NCBI RefSeq assembly: GCF_014635245.1
Contig: NZ_BMCP01000002.1
Location: 992,001-1,056,000 of the forward strand
Direction of reading: 5' to 3'
Source of the DNA: Agaricicola taiwanensis
GTDB lineage: Bacteria; Pseudomonadota; Alphaproteobacteria; Rhizobiales; Methylopilaceae
Length of the DNA: 64,000 nt
Shown here in pieces: positions 15,972-23,847 of the stretch. Below the pieces are notes generated by a model. It worked only from the letters and a program-made list of their open reading frames with translations, did no database searches and had not been told where the DNA came from. The translations under genes and the position numbers were made by a program. Position 1 is the stretch's first letter. Each line of letters begins with the position of its first letter.

Positions 15972-17221
15972 TGCGCCGCCTCCCCTGCCGTTTCGTTTTC
16001 ATTGCGCAGCACGCCCTCGCGGCGCATCTCGTCCAGCTCCGCTTCCGAATAGCCGAGCTCCGTCAGCACATCCTCGGTGTCGGCGCCGATGTCAGGCTTG
16101 CCGGGCCAGCGCACCTTGCCGGGGTTGCGGGCAAAGCGCGGCACCACATTCTGAAGGCGCACCTTGCCGAGCTTCGGATCGTCCAGTTCCACCAGCGTCT
16201 CGCGCTCATGGACATGCGGATCGTCGAAAATCTGCGAGACGTCATAGATCGGCCCCGCGACCACTTCCCATTTCAGGAAGTGATCCAGCACCTCCTTCTG
16301 GGTGTGCTCCGCGATCCAGCCGGCAATCGCACCATCGCATTCCTCCAGCCGCTTCACGCGCAGCGGGTTGGTGGCAAGCGACGGATCATCGGCGAGATCA
16401 TCCCGGCCGATCGCCCGGAACAGCCGCTTGGCGACCGAATTGGCGGCTGCAGAGACCGCCACCCATTTGTCATCCTTGGTGCGGTAAGAATTGCGCGGCA
16501 CGCTCCAGGTCGAGCGATTGCCGCGCCTGGCCGAGACGAACCCGAGCTGGTCATAGTCGATCAGCATGGCGCCGAGCATGGGCAGCATGGGCTCGTAGAG
16601 GCTGATGTCGATCTCATCGCCCTGCCCGCCGTTGCGGTCGCGGGCGTAGAGCGCGGCCAGGACCGAATAGGCGCCTGTCAGAGCCGTGATGCCGTCCGCC
16701 AACGGGAATTGCGGCAGCGTCGGCGGTCGGTCGGCCTCGCCCGCCGTATGGGCGAAGCCGCTGAATGCCTCGGCCAAGGTCCCCATGCCGGGGCGCTGGC
16801 TGTAGGGGCCGGTCTGGCCATAGCCGCTGATGTGCAGCAGTACGAGCCCGGGATTGATCGCCGACAGCGTCTTGTAATCGAAGCCCCATTCGGCGAACCG
16901 GCCGGGCCTGAAGTTCTCGATCAAAATATCGGTCCGCGCCGCCAGGCGTTTCACCACATCGGCACCGCGTGGGGTGCGGATGTCGATGGACATCAACTTC
17001 TTGTTGCGGGAGGTGACGCGCCACCAGAGGCTCTGGCCATCGCGGAACCGTCCCACGCGGCGCACTTCGTCGCCCTGCGGGTGTTCGATCTTGATGACAT
17101 CAGCGCCGAGATCGCTGAGGAAGGTGCCGATCAGCGGCCCCGCGAACAGCATGCCGACGTCGACGACCTTCAGACCTTTAAGAGGCCCTTGCGCTTCAGG
17201 AACGGGTTTCGTGGTTGTCAT
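15968..17221 (-). CDS. CaiB/BaiF (class III) CoA-transferase
   Basis: A 417-residue family III CoA-transferase. The N-terminal LKVVDVGMLFAGPLIGTFLS and DVIKIEHPQGDEVR segments, the conserved LIENFRPG, and the nucleophilic Asp176 in FPLADGITALTG are all in place. Such enzymes move CoA from one carboxylic acid thioester to another without ATP, here probably activating the imported acid. It is seven bases downstream of the acyl-CoA dehydrogenase gene and overlaps the aldolase gene. Substrates of this family (formate/oxalate, carnitine, succinate/itaconate, mesaconate) are too varied to predict. Confidence 0.88.
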   Translation of the reverse strand: MTTTKPVPEAQGPLKGLKVVDVGMLFAGPLIGTFLSDLGADVIKIEHPQGDEVRRVGRFRDGQSLWWRVTSRNKKLMSIDIRTPRGADVVKRLAARTDILIENFRPGRFAEWGFDYKTLSAINPGLVLLHISGYGQTGPYSQRPGMGTLAEAFSGFAHTAGEADRPPTLPQFPLADGITALTGAYSVLAALYARDRNGGQGDEIDISLYEPMLPMLGAMLIDYDQLGFVSARRGNRSTWSVPRNSYRTKDDKWVAVSAAANSVAKRLFRAIGRDDLADDPSLATNPLRVKRLEECDGAIAGWIAEHTQKEVLDHFLKWEVVAGPIYDVSQIFDDPHVHERETLVELDDPKLGKVRLQNVVPRFARNPGKVRWPGKPDIGADTEDVLTELGYSEAELDEMRREGVLRNENETAGEAAQ

Positions 17222-17228
17222 GGTCCAC

Positions 17229-18446
17229 CTACCCTTTCAGGAGCTTGCGCGCGATCAGCATGCGCTGGATCTCGCTGGTCCCGCCGCCGATCTGGGCGTG
17301 ACGGACGTAGCGATAGAAGAGCGTCAACGGGAGTTCGAGGGACTCGCCCATGGCGCCGTGGATCTGGATGGCGTCGTCAAGGCAGCGTGCACCCCAGTCG
17401 GCCGCAACCAGCTTCACGAGGGACGCCTCGGTGCGCACGTCCTCGCCGGCATCGAACTTCGCCGCCGCTTCGTAGATCAGTGCCCGCACCGCCCGGATCG
17501 CGGTGTACATGTCCACCAGCTTCCACTGGATCGCCTGCCGCTCTGAGATCGGCTTGCCGAAGGTAACCCGCTGCTTGGCCCATTCGATCGACATATCGAG
17601 CCCGCGCTGCATCTTGCCGAGACAGAAAGGCCCGCGCAGCAGTCGGTCATGGATCGTCAGCCAACTCTGGCCGAGGTTGAAGCCTTGCCCGACCTCTCCC
17701 AGAACCGCATGACCCGGCACCCGACAATCGGTGAAATGGATGATGAACTGCGAGGCCATGCTGTCGAGCCAGGTGGTGAGACCAGGCGTGACCACTTCCA
17801 TGCCGGGATTATCGCGCTCCACCAGGAACATGGTGATGCCACCACGCTGGCGCTTGGTCGGATCGGTCACCGCCTGAACCATCACGAAATCGGCAGGATC
17901 GGCATTGGAGATCCACATCTTGGTGCCGTTGATGATCCAGTCGTCGCCATCGCGGACGGCGGAGGTCTTCATCATGCCGCCGGGATCAGATCCCGCATCA
18001 GGCTCGGTCTGGGCGAAGGCGGCGAGCTTGGTGCCCTCGATGCATGGCGTGAGATAGCGATCGCGCTGCGAGGGATCGCACATGTAGAGGATGTTCGGCA
18101 CCTCGGCGAAAGGAAACGGCACCGCCGTGTAGTAGAATTCCTCGAGGATCGCGGCCTTGGCGAGGAGGCCGAGGCCGCTGCCACCGTATTCCTCTGGCAT
18201 GTGCAGGCCCCAGAGCCCGGTGTCCTTTGATATCTTGTAGAGCCGCTCCACCGTCTCGGTCGGAAAGATGTTCCGCAGGGCATCGCGGGCCCTCAGGCTG
18301 TGCGCCTTGCCGGGATGCGCCAGATACTGGCGCTCCAATGGCAGGAGTTCGTCCCGCACGATCTGGCGGGCGAGATCCTTGAACTCCTGCACGTCGGACG
18401 GCAGGGCGAAGGCAGGTTCGGTATTCACGTCGGCAATGGCGTCCAC
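17229..18446 (-). CDS. Acyl-CoA dehydrogenase family protein
   Basis: A 405-residue flavoprotein with the three-domain acyl-CoA dehydrogenase fold; FAD-binding AQTEPDAGSDPGG is near residues 145-157 and the C-terminal signature QIHGAMG is near residue 363. The usual catalytic Glu of the YEGT loop is replaced: residues 387-390 read GGGT, as in isovaleryl-CoA dehydrogenase, where the base lies on helix G. At the matching helix-G place this protein has Asp267 (LTIHDRLLRG). It should introduce an alpha,beta double bond, perhaps into a branched acyl-CoA. The start is GTG with AGGA ahead. Confidence 0.88.
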   Translation of the reverse strand: MDAIADVNTEPAFALPSDVQEFKDLARQIVRDELLPLERQYLAHPGKAHSLRARDALRNIFPTETVERLYKISKDTGLWGLHMPEEYGGSGLGLLAKAAILEEFYYTAVPFPFAEVPNILYMCDPSQRDRYLTPCIEGTKLAAFAQTEPDAGSDPGGMMKTSAVRDGDDWIINGTKMWISNADPADFVMVQAVTDPTKRQRGGITMFLVERDNPGMEVVTPGLTTWLDSMASQFIIHFTDCRVPGHAVLGEVGQGFNLGQSWLTIHDRLLRGPFCLGKMQRGLDMSIEWAKQRVTFGKPISERQAIQWKLVDMYTAIRAVRALIYEAAAKFDAGEDVRTEASLVKLVAADWGARCLDDAIQIHGAMGESLELPLTLFYRYVRHAQIGGGTSEIQRMLIARKLLKG

Positions 18447-18469
18447 GAAGCAATCCTCACGTCGTCAGA

Positions 18470-19846
18470 TCAAGCACGCATCCGCTCGACGCCCTGTCGG
18501 GGCAGTTCCCGCGGCCAGCCCGCTCCAAGCGTTTCAAGTGTCTCGAACATCTCGAAGGCTCCCATCGGATCCAGATCCGAGCCGCCGTAGGCGAGACAAG
18601 CCTCGAATTTGGCGAAAAGCTCCTCGCGGGCGAGTGGCCGCGAGATATGCCCGCGCGCGCGGGATATCTCCTCGCTCACCAGCACCTCTCCTGAAGTCAG
18701 CCGCACGCTGACCTGGTCGGCCGGCGAATAGCTCGTCAGGGTCGGATCATAGGTTTCGTCGGCATCGACGAAGACCTTGGGCAGCAGCTTCTGCACCTCC
18801 GGCCGCAGCACAAACGAGTCCGTCAGATGCTGCAGCGTCACCGCCTGCTCCAGGAGCGCGCAAGCCATGGTGAACTCGATGCTGAACTTGGCTTCAAGAC
18901 CCGTCTGCGGCCGGTGGTTGATCAGGATGGCGGCCTGGGTCTTGCCGATCTTGACTCGAATCTCCTCCACCTCGTCCGGCCGGATCGGTCGTTCGGCGAC
19001 AAGCCCAAGCATGGCGTCGATGGCACGATGCGTGCAGTAGCAGGTGGGGAATTTCTTGATGCTGACCCCGTCATTGACGATGTGCCAGTCACGGCCGAGA
19101 TGGGTGGCGCTCCGGCTGCGGTCAACGCTGCCACGCGGCGAGACTGCCGCCAGGAAGCCGCGCTTATGCTCCAGCACCGAAAGCCCGCCGCTCATGCCGT
19201 TGGCGGCGAGGCGTCCCGCCAGAACGCCCGCGTGGGCGGAAGCACCGGCGTGAAACGGCTTGATCATGGTGCCGAAGTTCGCCACCACACCGCTCGCCTG
19301 CGATGCGCCAAGCGCGATGGCGACCGCGGTCTCCTCGGGGTTCAGCCGGCGAAGATTTGCCATGGCCGCGGCCGCGGCCACAGCCCCATAGACACCCGTC
19401 GGATGCCATCCCTTTTCGTGAAGCTGGTCGTCCTCGCGTCGCACGAGTTCGGACCAGACCTCGAAGCCCGCGACATAGGCGGTGATCATGTCCTTGCCCG
19501 TCGAGCCGAGCGCCTCGCCCTCCGCAAGGATGGCCGGGACAAGGATGGCGCTGCGGTGGCCGCCGGCGTCGTCATAGTCAAGCGCATGAGCAGCGGTGCC
19601 GTTGATCCGTGCCGCGACGAGTGCCGAGGCGCGGCGCTCGGTGAACACGATGGAGGCCTCCGGCTTGCCGTCGAGCGCGGCAAGCAGCGTTGTCTCCATG
19701 ATGCGCGCGGTATCCTCCGCGCTTCCCGCGATCAGCACCCCCGAGCAATCGAGAAAGCCGAGCTTGGCGACGTCGATGGCGGCCTGCGGAAGATCCGCAT
19801 AGGTCAAGCCGGATACGAAAGCGGCGATTTCTTTGGTCAAAGCCAT
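18470..19846 (-). CDS. MmgE/PrpD family protein
   Basis: A 458-residue member of the MmgE/PrpD superfamily (2-methylcitrate dehydratase, cis-aconitate decarboxylase, iminodisuccinate epimerase). Visible landmarks are TAAHALDYDD, GASQASGVVANFGTMIKPFH with the conserved Lys-Pro-x-His, and ISIKKFPTCYCTH in the form VSIKKFPTCYCTHRAIDAM. The ATG at 19846 has a GAGGAG-type site and is preferred over an upstream one. Its place between the lyase and dehydrogenase genes suggests it dehydrates, decarboxylates or isomerises a polycarboxylic intermediate. Specificity cannot be read from the sequence. Confidence 0.85.
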   Translation of the reverse strand: MALTKEIAAFVSGLTYADLPQAAIDVAKLGFLDCSGVLIAGSAEDTARIMETTLLAALDGKPEASIVFTERRASALVAARINGTAAHALDYDDAGGHRSAILVPAILAEGEALGSTGKDMITAYVAGFEVWSELVRREDDQLHEKGWHPTGVYGAVAAAAAMANLRRLNPEETAVAIALGASQASGVVANFGTMIKPFHAGASAHAGVLAGRLAANGMSGGLSVLEHKRGFLAAVSPRGSVDRSRSATHLGRDWHIVNDGVSIKKFPTCYCTHRAIDAMLGLVAERPIRPDEVEEIRVKIGKTQAAILINHRPQTGLEAKFSIEFTMACALLEQAVTLQHLTDSFVLRPEVQKLLPKVFVDADETYDPTLTSYSPADQVSVRLTSGEVLVSEEISRARGHISRPLAREELFAKFEACLAYGGSDLDPMGAFEMFETLETLGAGWPRELPRQGVERMRA

Positions 19847-19856
19847 GATGATCTCC

Positions 19857-20822
19857 TCACGCCGCAGCGCTGACGGCTTCACGCAGCCGTGCCAGGCTGC
19901 CGCCCTTCATGACGGAGCCCGGCAGCGGGTGGCCCACGACTTCTTCCGCGAGCTGCGCCGCGCGGATCAGTTCCTCAAGATTGATGCCCGTTTCGATCCC
20001 CATCTCGTCGCACATGAAGACGAGGTCTTCGGTGCAGACATTGCCGGCGGCGCCCTTGTGGCCCGCGAAGGGGCAGCCACCGAGGCCGGCGACGGAGGCA
20101 TCGAAGATCCGCACGCCCATCTGCAGACCCGCGTAGGCATTGGCTATGCCCATGCCCCGGGTGTCATGCAGATGCAGGATGAACTCGACGTCTGGATAAC
20201 GTTCACGCAAGGCACCGACGACGCGTTTGACCGAGCCCGGTGTCGCCCAGGCCATGGTATCGGCCAGCGCGAAGGTCTTGAGCGTGACGTCATGCTCGCG
20301 GGCAAGGGAGAACACGCTTTCGGCCGCGGCGAGAACCTTCGCGGTCGATATGTCACCTTCGAAGTTGCAGCCGAAGGCGGCTTGCAGCCCCCCATGCGAG
20401 GTCGGCACGCCATGCTCGCGGTAGGTCTGCAGCATGTTCCGCGTCGCCTGGCGGTTCTCCTCCGGCGTCATGTTGGTGTTGCGCTTCAGGAAGGCGTCGG
20501 ACGCGCAGAGCACGATGCGTCCCTTGACGTCGACGCGTTTGGCAGCGAGCGCCCGTTGCAGGCCCTGCTCGTTCAGCCACAGCGCCGTGTAGCGCACACC
20601 TTCACGCATGTTCATGCGTGCCACGACCTCGTCGGCATCGGCCATCCCGGGCACGCGCTTGGGATTGACGAAGGAGACCACCTGGATCTCCTTTACGCCC
20701 GTGCCGGACAGGGCATCGATCAACTCCAGCTTGCGTTCGGTCGGGATGTGCCCCTTCTCGAACTGGAAGCCTTCGCGCGGGCCTTCCTCATTGATGCGGA
20801 TTGCTTTGGGCAGATCGGACAT
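19857..20822 (-). CDS. HMG-CoA lyase-like enzyme (HMGL-like TIM barrel)
   Basis: A 321-residue HMG-CoA lyase/citrate-synthase-lyase TIM barrel. It carries VVSFVNPKRVPGMADADEV, the HLHDTRGMG metal-binding His motif and the SVAGLGGCPFAGHKGAAGN loop with the active-site Cys of HMG-CoA lyase. One difference stands out: the first motif reads EEGPREGFQ, with Glu17 where HMG-CoA lyase normally has the metal-binding Asp of RDG. It may cleave HMG-CoA or another branched 3-hydroxyacyl-CoA into acetyl-CoA and an oxo-acid. The ATG overlaps the upstream stop by one base (TGATG), implying translational coupling. Confidence 0.85.
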   Translation of the reverse strand: MSDLPKAIRINEEGPREGFQFEKGHIPTERKLELIDALSGTGVKEIQVVSFVNPKRVPGMADADEVVARMNMREGVRYTALWLNEQGLQRALAAKRVDVKGRIVLCASDAFLKRNTNMTPEENRQATRNMLQTYREHGVPTSHGGLQAAFGCNFEGDISTAKVLAAAESVFSLAREHDVTLKTFALADTMAWATPGSVKRVVGALRERYPDVEFILHLHDTRGMGIANAYAGLQMGVRIFDASVAGLGGCPFAGHKGAAGNVCTEDLVFMCDEMGIETGINLEELIRAAQLAEEVVGHPLPGSVMKGGSLARLREAVSAAA

Positions 20823-21364
20823 CACGCGCCTCCCTCGTCGGAGAAGTCGACACCAGCCGGCGGCACGAAGGGATAGGGTACGGGCTTGCCGGCGCGATAG
20901 GGCAGCGCCACCAGTGCCATGCCGGGTGTCGATTCCCGATCATTCTCGTTCTTGATGCCGAGCTTCAGTTCCACGATCCCGTAGTCATCCAGAGGGATCT
21001 TGCGCACGACCTCAGCCCAGACCCTGAGCCGCGTTCCGACCACGTCCATGGCGCGGAAGCGGAAGCTGACTTTCCAGGCCCAGCCCTCAAGCCCTGCCCA
21101 GTCCTTCAGGAGCTGCAGAATGAATTGCTGCTTCAGCGAGCCGTTGACCATCAGGCCCGGGAGCTTGTCGTGCTCCATGGCGAAGCGTTCGTCGTAATGG
21201 ATCTTGTGCCAGTTCTCCATGGCGGCCGACCAGCGCATCAGATGCACGGTCGTCAGCGGCGCCTTGTGCAGTTCGTCGAGCTGATGGCCGACCTCGACAT
21301 CCTCGAAGAGGATCTGCGAAATATCAGATGATGTTGCAATGGGTTTGGTGATCGCCTGTTCCAT
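20822..21364 (-). CDS. MaoC-like hydratase component
   Basis: A 180-residue hotdog protein of the MaoC/HTD2 type. The hydratase motif region reads NWHKIHYDERFAMEHDKLPG, with the His and Asp typical of the R-hydratase active site, followed by GLMVNGSLKQQ. The ATG at 21364 has AGGCGG eight bases ahead; a GTG at 21373 overlapping the upstream stop codon is the alternative. It is paired with the next upstream gene, which encodes an FAS1-like dehydratase half; together they should make one two-part enoyl-CoA hydratase, as in split hydratases of itaconate- or mesaconyl-type pathways. Confidence 0.8.
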   Translation of the reverse strand: MEQAITKPIATSSDISQILFEDVEVGHQLDELHKAPLTTVHLMRWSAAMENWHKIHYDERFAMEHDKLPGLMVNGSLKQQFILQLLKDWAGLEGWAWKVSFRFRAMDVVGTRLRVWAEVVRKIPLDDYGIVELKLGIKNENDRESTPGMALVALPYRAGKPVPYPFVPPAGVDFSDEGGA

Positions 21365-21369
21365 ATTCG

Positions 21370-21891
21370 TCACCGCCTGATCTGTGTTTTGCTGAAGCGC
21401 ATGATCAGCTCGCCGCTCTCATCCTTGAAGTCGCTCTCGTAGACCACAAAGAGCATGGGCCCCTTGGAGGTCTCGCGCTCGTAGATGTCCTTGTAGCGGG
21501 ACGTGACGCTGACCCATTCGCCATGACGCGGGAGCTGGAAGATCTCCACGTCGGTGCCGCCGTTCAGCATGGCGAGATTGCAGGGGATGGGCGGCAACCC
21601 CAGGCTTGAAGAGCCGACTGCGCCATCGAAGTCGGGATCCTCCGCCCGCTCGTGCACGAGATCCGGGCCGCCGAATTCGAGCCGCAGCATGGCCGCTGCA
21701 AAAAGCGGCGGGGCCACCGGTGCCCCGTAACGGGTCCGCGCCGCATACTCCTCATCCATATAGATCGGATCAGGATCCATGATCGCTTGAGAGAAACGGC
21801 GAACGGCGCCGCGCTCGACCGGATCGCAGCACACCAAGGGCTGCGTTTCCATGCCGATGTATTTCCTGATGTCGTCGTTGATGATGCTCAT
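21370..21891 (-). CDS. FAS1-like/MaoC N-terminal dehydratase component
   Basis: A 173-residue hotdog protein of the FAS1-like dehydratase (MaoC N-terminal) group. RRFSQAIMDPDPIYMDEEYA near residue 32 is the family signature, followed by PVAPPLFAAAML. It lacks the full catalytic motif by itself and is expected to pair with the downstream MaoC-like protein. It is the first gene of the 16-gene minus-strand unit and faces the divergent SMP-30-like gene across about 160 bp. An ATG with GGCGGG ahead is the likely start. Confidence 0.8.
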   Translation of the reverse strand: MSIINDDIRKYIGMETQPLVCCDPVERGAVRRFSQAIMDPDPIYMDEEYAARTRYGAPVAPPLFAAAMLRLEFGGPDLVHERAEDPDFDGAVGSSSLGLPPIPCNLAMLNGGTDVEIFQLPRHGEWVSVTSRYKDIYERETSKGPMLFVVYESDFKDESGELIMRFSKTQIRR

Positions 21892-21925
21892 CGTCCCGCC
21901 AGCAGTTTCGAGAGACGTCTTCAGC

Positions 21926-21980
21926 GCATATATCGTCTGCGCTTAAGCATCCTAATCAGCGCCTTTCGTATATTGCAAGG
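21926..21980. promoter_or_regulatory. Candidate regulator sites in the divergent operon promoter
   Basis: In the space between the first MaoC-type gene and the SMP-30-like gene, GCATATATCGT (21926-21936) and CGTATATTGCAAGG (21967-21980) share words, in both orientations, with the sequence just ahead of the GntR-type gene (GGCAATATCGTATACG at 23798-23813). These may be operators for that regulator. The match is by eye only. Confidence 0.35.
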
Positions 21981-22054
21981 CCATTTTATTATTTTACAAA
22001 GCCGATATGGAACGCCCATATTGCCACCCAGCATCACGGACGAGCGAGAGCGCC

Positions 22055-22975
22055 ATGTATTTCGGAAACTGCAAAACTCTCACAGCAGAGGTCTTCGCCA
22101 CGCTGCCGGATCATTTCCGCATCACGGGGCGTCCGTCTCCGCGCAGCAGCGGCTCACGCGGTCAGCACAAGGAAACGCACAGCTTTTTGGAAGGCCCCTC
22201 CTTTGACCGCCAGGGAAACCTCTATGTGAACGACGTTCCCTACGGCCGCCTGTTCCGCATCACTCCGGGCGGCACGTTCGAACTGGCGCTGCACTATGAT
22301 GGAGAACCCTGTGGGCATAAGATCCACAAGGATGGCAGCAGCTTCATCACCGACCAGCGCCTTGGGCTGCTCAAGGCCGATCTTGCGACCGGCGAGGTCT
22401 CACCCCACCTGCCGCGCCGCTACACCGAAGGGTTCCGCGGGCTCAATGATCTGTGCTTCTCGAGCGCGGGCGAAATCTATTTCACCGATCAAGGCCTGAG
22501 CGACCTCAGTCATCCCTACGGCCGGGTGTTCTGCCTGTCGCCCGACGGTACGTTGCGCTGCCTGATGGAGAACGCCCCAAGCCCCAACGGCATCGTACTC
22601 AGCCCTGACGGCACGTCGCTTTTTGTCGCCATGACACGCGCGAATGCCATATGGCGGCTGCCACTGATGGTCGATGGATCCTCTACCAAGATCGGCACCT
22701 TCATCACTCTTTCAGGTGGTGTCGGCCCTGATGGCATCACCATCGATGAATCCGGTGGGCTTGTGGTGGCCCATCCCGGCCTCGGCGTCATATGGGTCTT
22801 CGACAGCAGGGGCGAGCCAACCCATCGCATCGAATCGCCGGTCGGAAGCTTCGTCACCAATGTCGCGTTCGGCGGCCCGGACAACCGGACGATCTTCGCC
22901 ACCGAGAGTCACTCAGGATCCATCCTGATGGCCAAGGTCGATATTCCCGGCGCGGCAGCCTTTTCCCACATGTGA
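22055..22975 (+). CDS. SMP-30/gluconolactonase-like beta-propeller
   Basis: A 306-residue six-bladed propeller protein of the SMP-30/gluconolaconase/LRE group, which hydrolyses lactones in a divalent-metal pocket. The first metal Glu lies in LEGPSFDRQGNLYVNDVPYG, and later blades carry GLNDLCFSSAGEIYFTDQG and SPNGIVLSPDGTSLFVA, the metal-binding Asn/Asp strands. A signal peptide is not visible, so it is probably cytoplasmic. It is transcribed away from the 16-gene unit through a shared promoter region and may open a lactone formed in the pathway. The ATG at 22055 is preferred; one 48 bp upstream has no ribosome site. Confidence 0.82.
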   Translation: MYFGNCKTLTAEVFATLPDHFRITGRPSPRSSGSRGQHKETHSFLEGPSFDRQGNLYVNDVPYGRLFRITPGGTFELALHYDGEPCGHKIHKDGSSFITDQRLGLLKADLATGEVSPHLPRRYTEGFRGLNDLCFSSAGEIYFTDQGLSDLSHPYGRVFCLSPDGTLRCLMENAPSPNGIVLSPDGTSLFVAMTRANAIWRLPLMVDGSSTKIGTFITLSGGVGPDGITIDESGGLVVAHPGLGVIWVFDSRGEPTHRIESPVGSFVTNVAFGGPDNRTIFATESHSGSILMAKVDIPGAAAFSHM

Positions 22976-23015
22976 CCGAAAATCCAGACGTCCGATAACC
23001 TAGAATATCTTGGCG

Positions 23016-23753
23016 TCAGCGAGCAGCCTCCGGCATCGTCAGCACGAAATCCGCGATCATGCCGCCGATGCGGACGTGATGGCGCATTCGCGCTGCCGCC
23101 TCGTCCGCATCATAGGCCAGCAGCGCCTCCAGAATCTGTTCATGCTGGGAGAGCGATTCCCGCAGACGCTCAGGCTGCTCCAGACGAAAGTTGCGGAACG
23201 GTTGAAGCTGCTTCCACGTCCGGTTCGCAAGCGCTTCGAGATAATCATTATGCGAAGCGGAATAGATGCTGGCATGGAATTCGCGATTAAGCCGGGTATA
23301 GCCAATCGGATCGTCAATCGCCTTTCGGCTGCGCTCCAGCACGTCGCGAAGATGCTCGCGCTCCTCCTCGGTGGCGCGGCGGGCGGCCAGCCGCGCGGCC
23401 AATATGTCGAATTCGGCCATGAGCTCGAACATACCGATAAGCTTGGGCAGCGGAAGCACCGTGACCACAGGCCCGCGACGGGGTTGCGGCTCCACGAGGC
23501 CGATGGCGACAAGGCGCTGGATGGCCTCGCGCACGGGTGTGCGCGAAACGCCGAACTCGGCAGCCAAGGCGACTTCATCCAACTTCTCGCCCGGCTTCAG
23601 GGTGCCTTCGAGAATCATCTCCTCGAGCTTCTGGCTGAGATGTTCGCTTCGGGTCGCTCCCCTGTCGGGCATCATCATATCGCTCGCCAGCGGTATGTCA
23701 GTCTCGGGTGGACTGACAGGCTTCTTCTCGGCGGTTCTTTTCGTGCGGCTCAC
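23016..23753 (-). CDS. GntR-family regulator, FCD (FadR) subgroup
   Basis: A 245-residue regulator: winged helix at about residues 35-95 (KPGEKLDEVALAAEFGVSRT then PVREAIQRLVAIGLVE) and a C-terminal all-helical FCD effector domain with metal-type residues in LNREFHASIYSASHN and RMRHHVRIG. The GTG at 23753 has AGGGG ahead; longer readings would start inside the promoter. It is probably the local repressor for the catabolic genes and responds to a carboxylic acid. It lies divergent from the dienelactone hydrolase gene and 40 bp from the end of the SMP-30-like gene. Confidence 0.87.
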   Translation of the reverse strand: MSRTKRTAEKKPVSPPETDIPLASDMMMPDRGATRSEHLSQKLEEMILEGTLKPGEKLDEVALAAEFGVSRTPVREAIQRLVAIGLVEPQPRRGPVVTVLPLPKLIGMFELMAEFDILAARLAARRATEEEREHLRDVLERSRKAIDDPIGYTRLNREFHASIYSASHNDYLEALANRTWKQLQPFRNFRLEQPERLRESLSQHEQILEALLAYDADEAAARMRHHVRIGGMIADFVLTMPEAAR

Positions 23754-23795
23754 TGTATCCCCTTGGTCTTCTGTCGCGCAATCTTGCATACCAGA

Positions 23796-23817
23796 TTGGC
23801 AATATCGTATACGTAAA
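23796..23817. promoter_or_regulatory. Candidate GntR/FCD operator
   Basis: The palindrome CGTATACG (23806-23813), set within GGCAATATCGTATACGTA, lies midway between the GntR start codon and the dienelactone hydrolase start codon. It fits the GT-N-AC type of palindrome bound by FCD regulators, so autoregulation and control of the divergent hydrolase is likely. Confidence 0.4.
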
Positions 23818-23847
23818 CACCTTCTTACATGAAATCGCGGGAAAATC

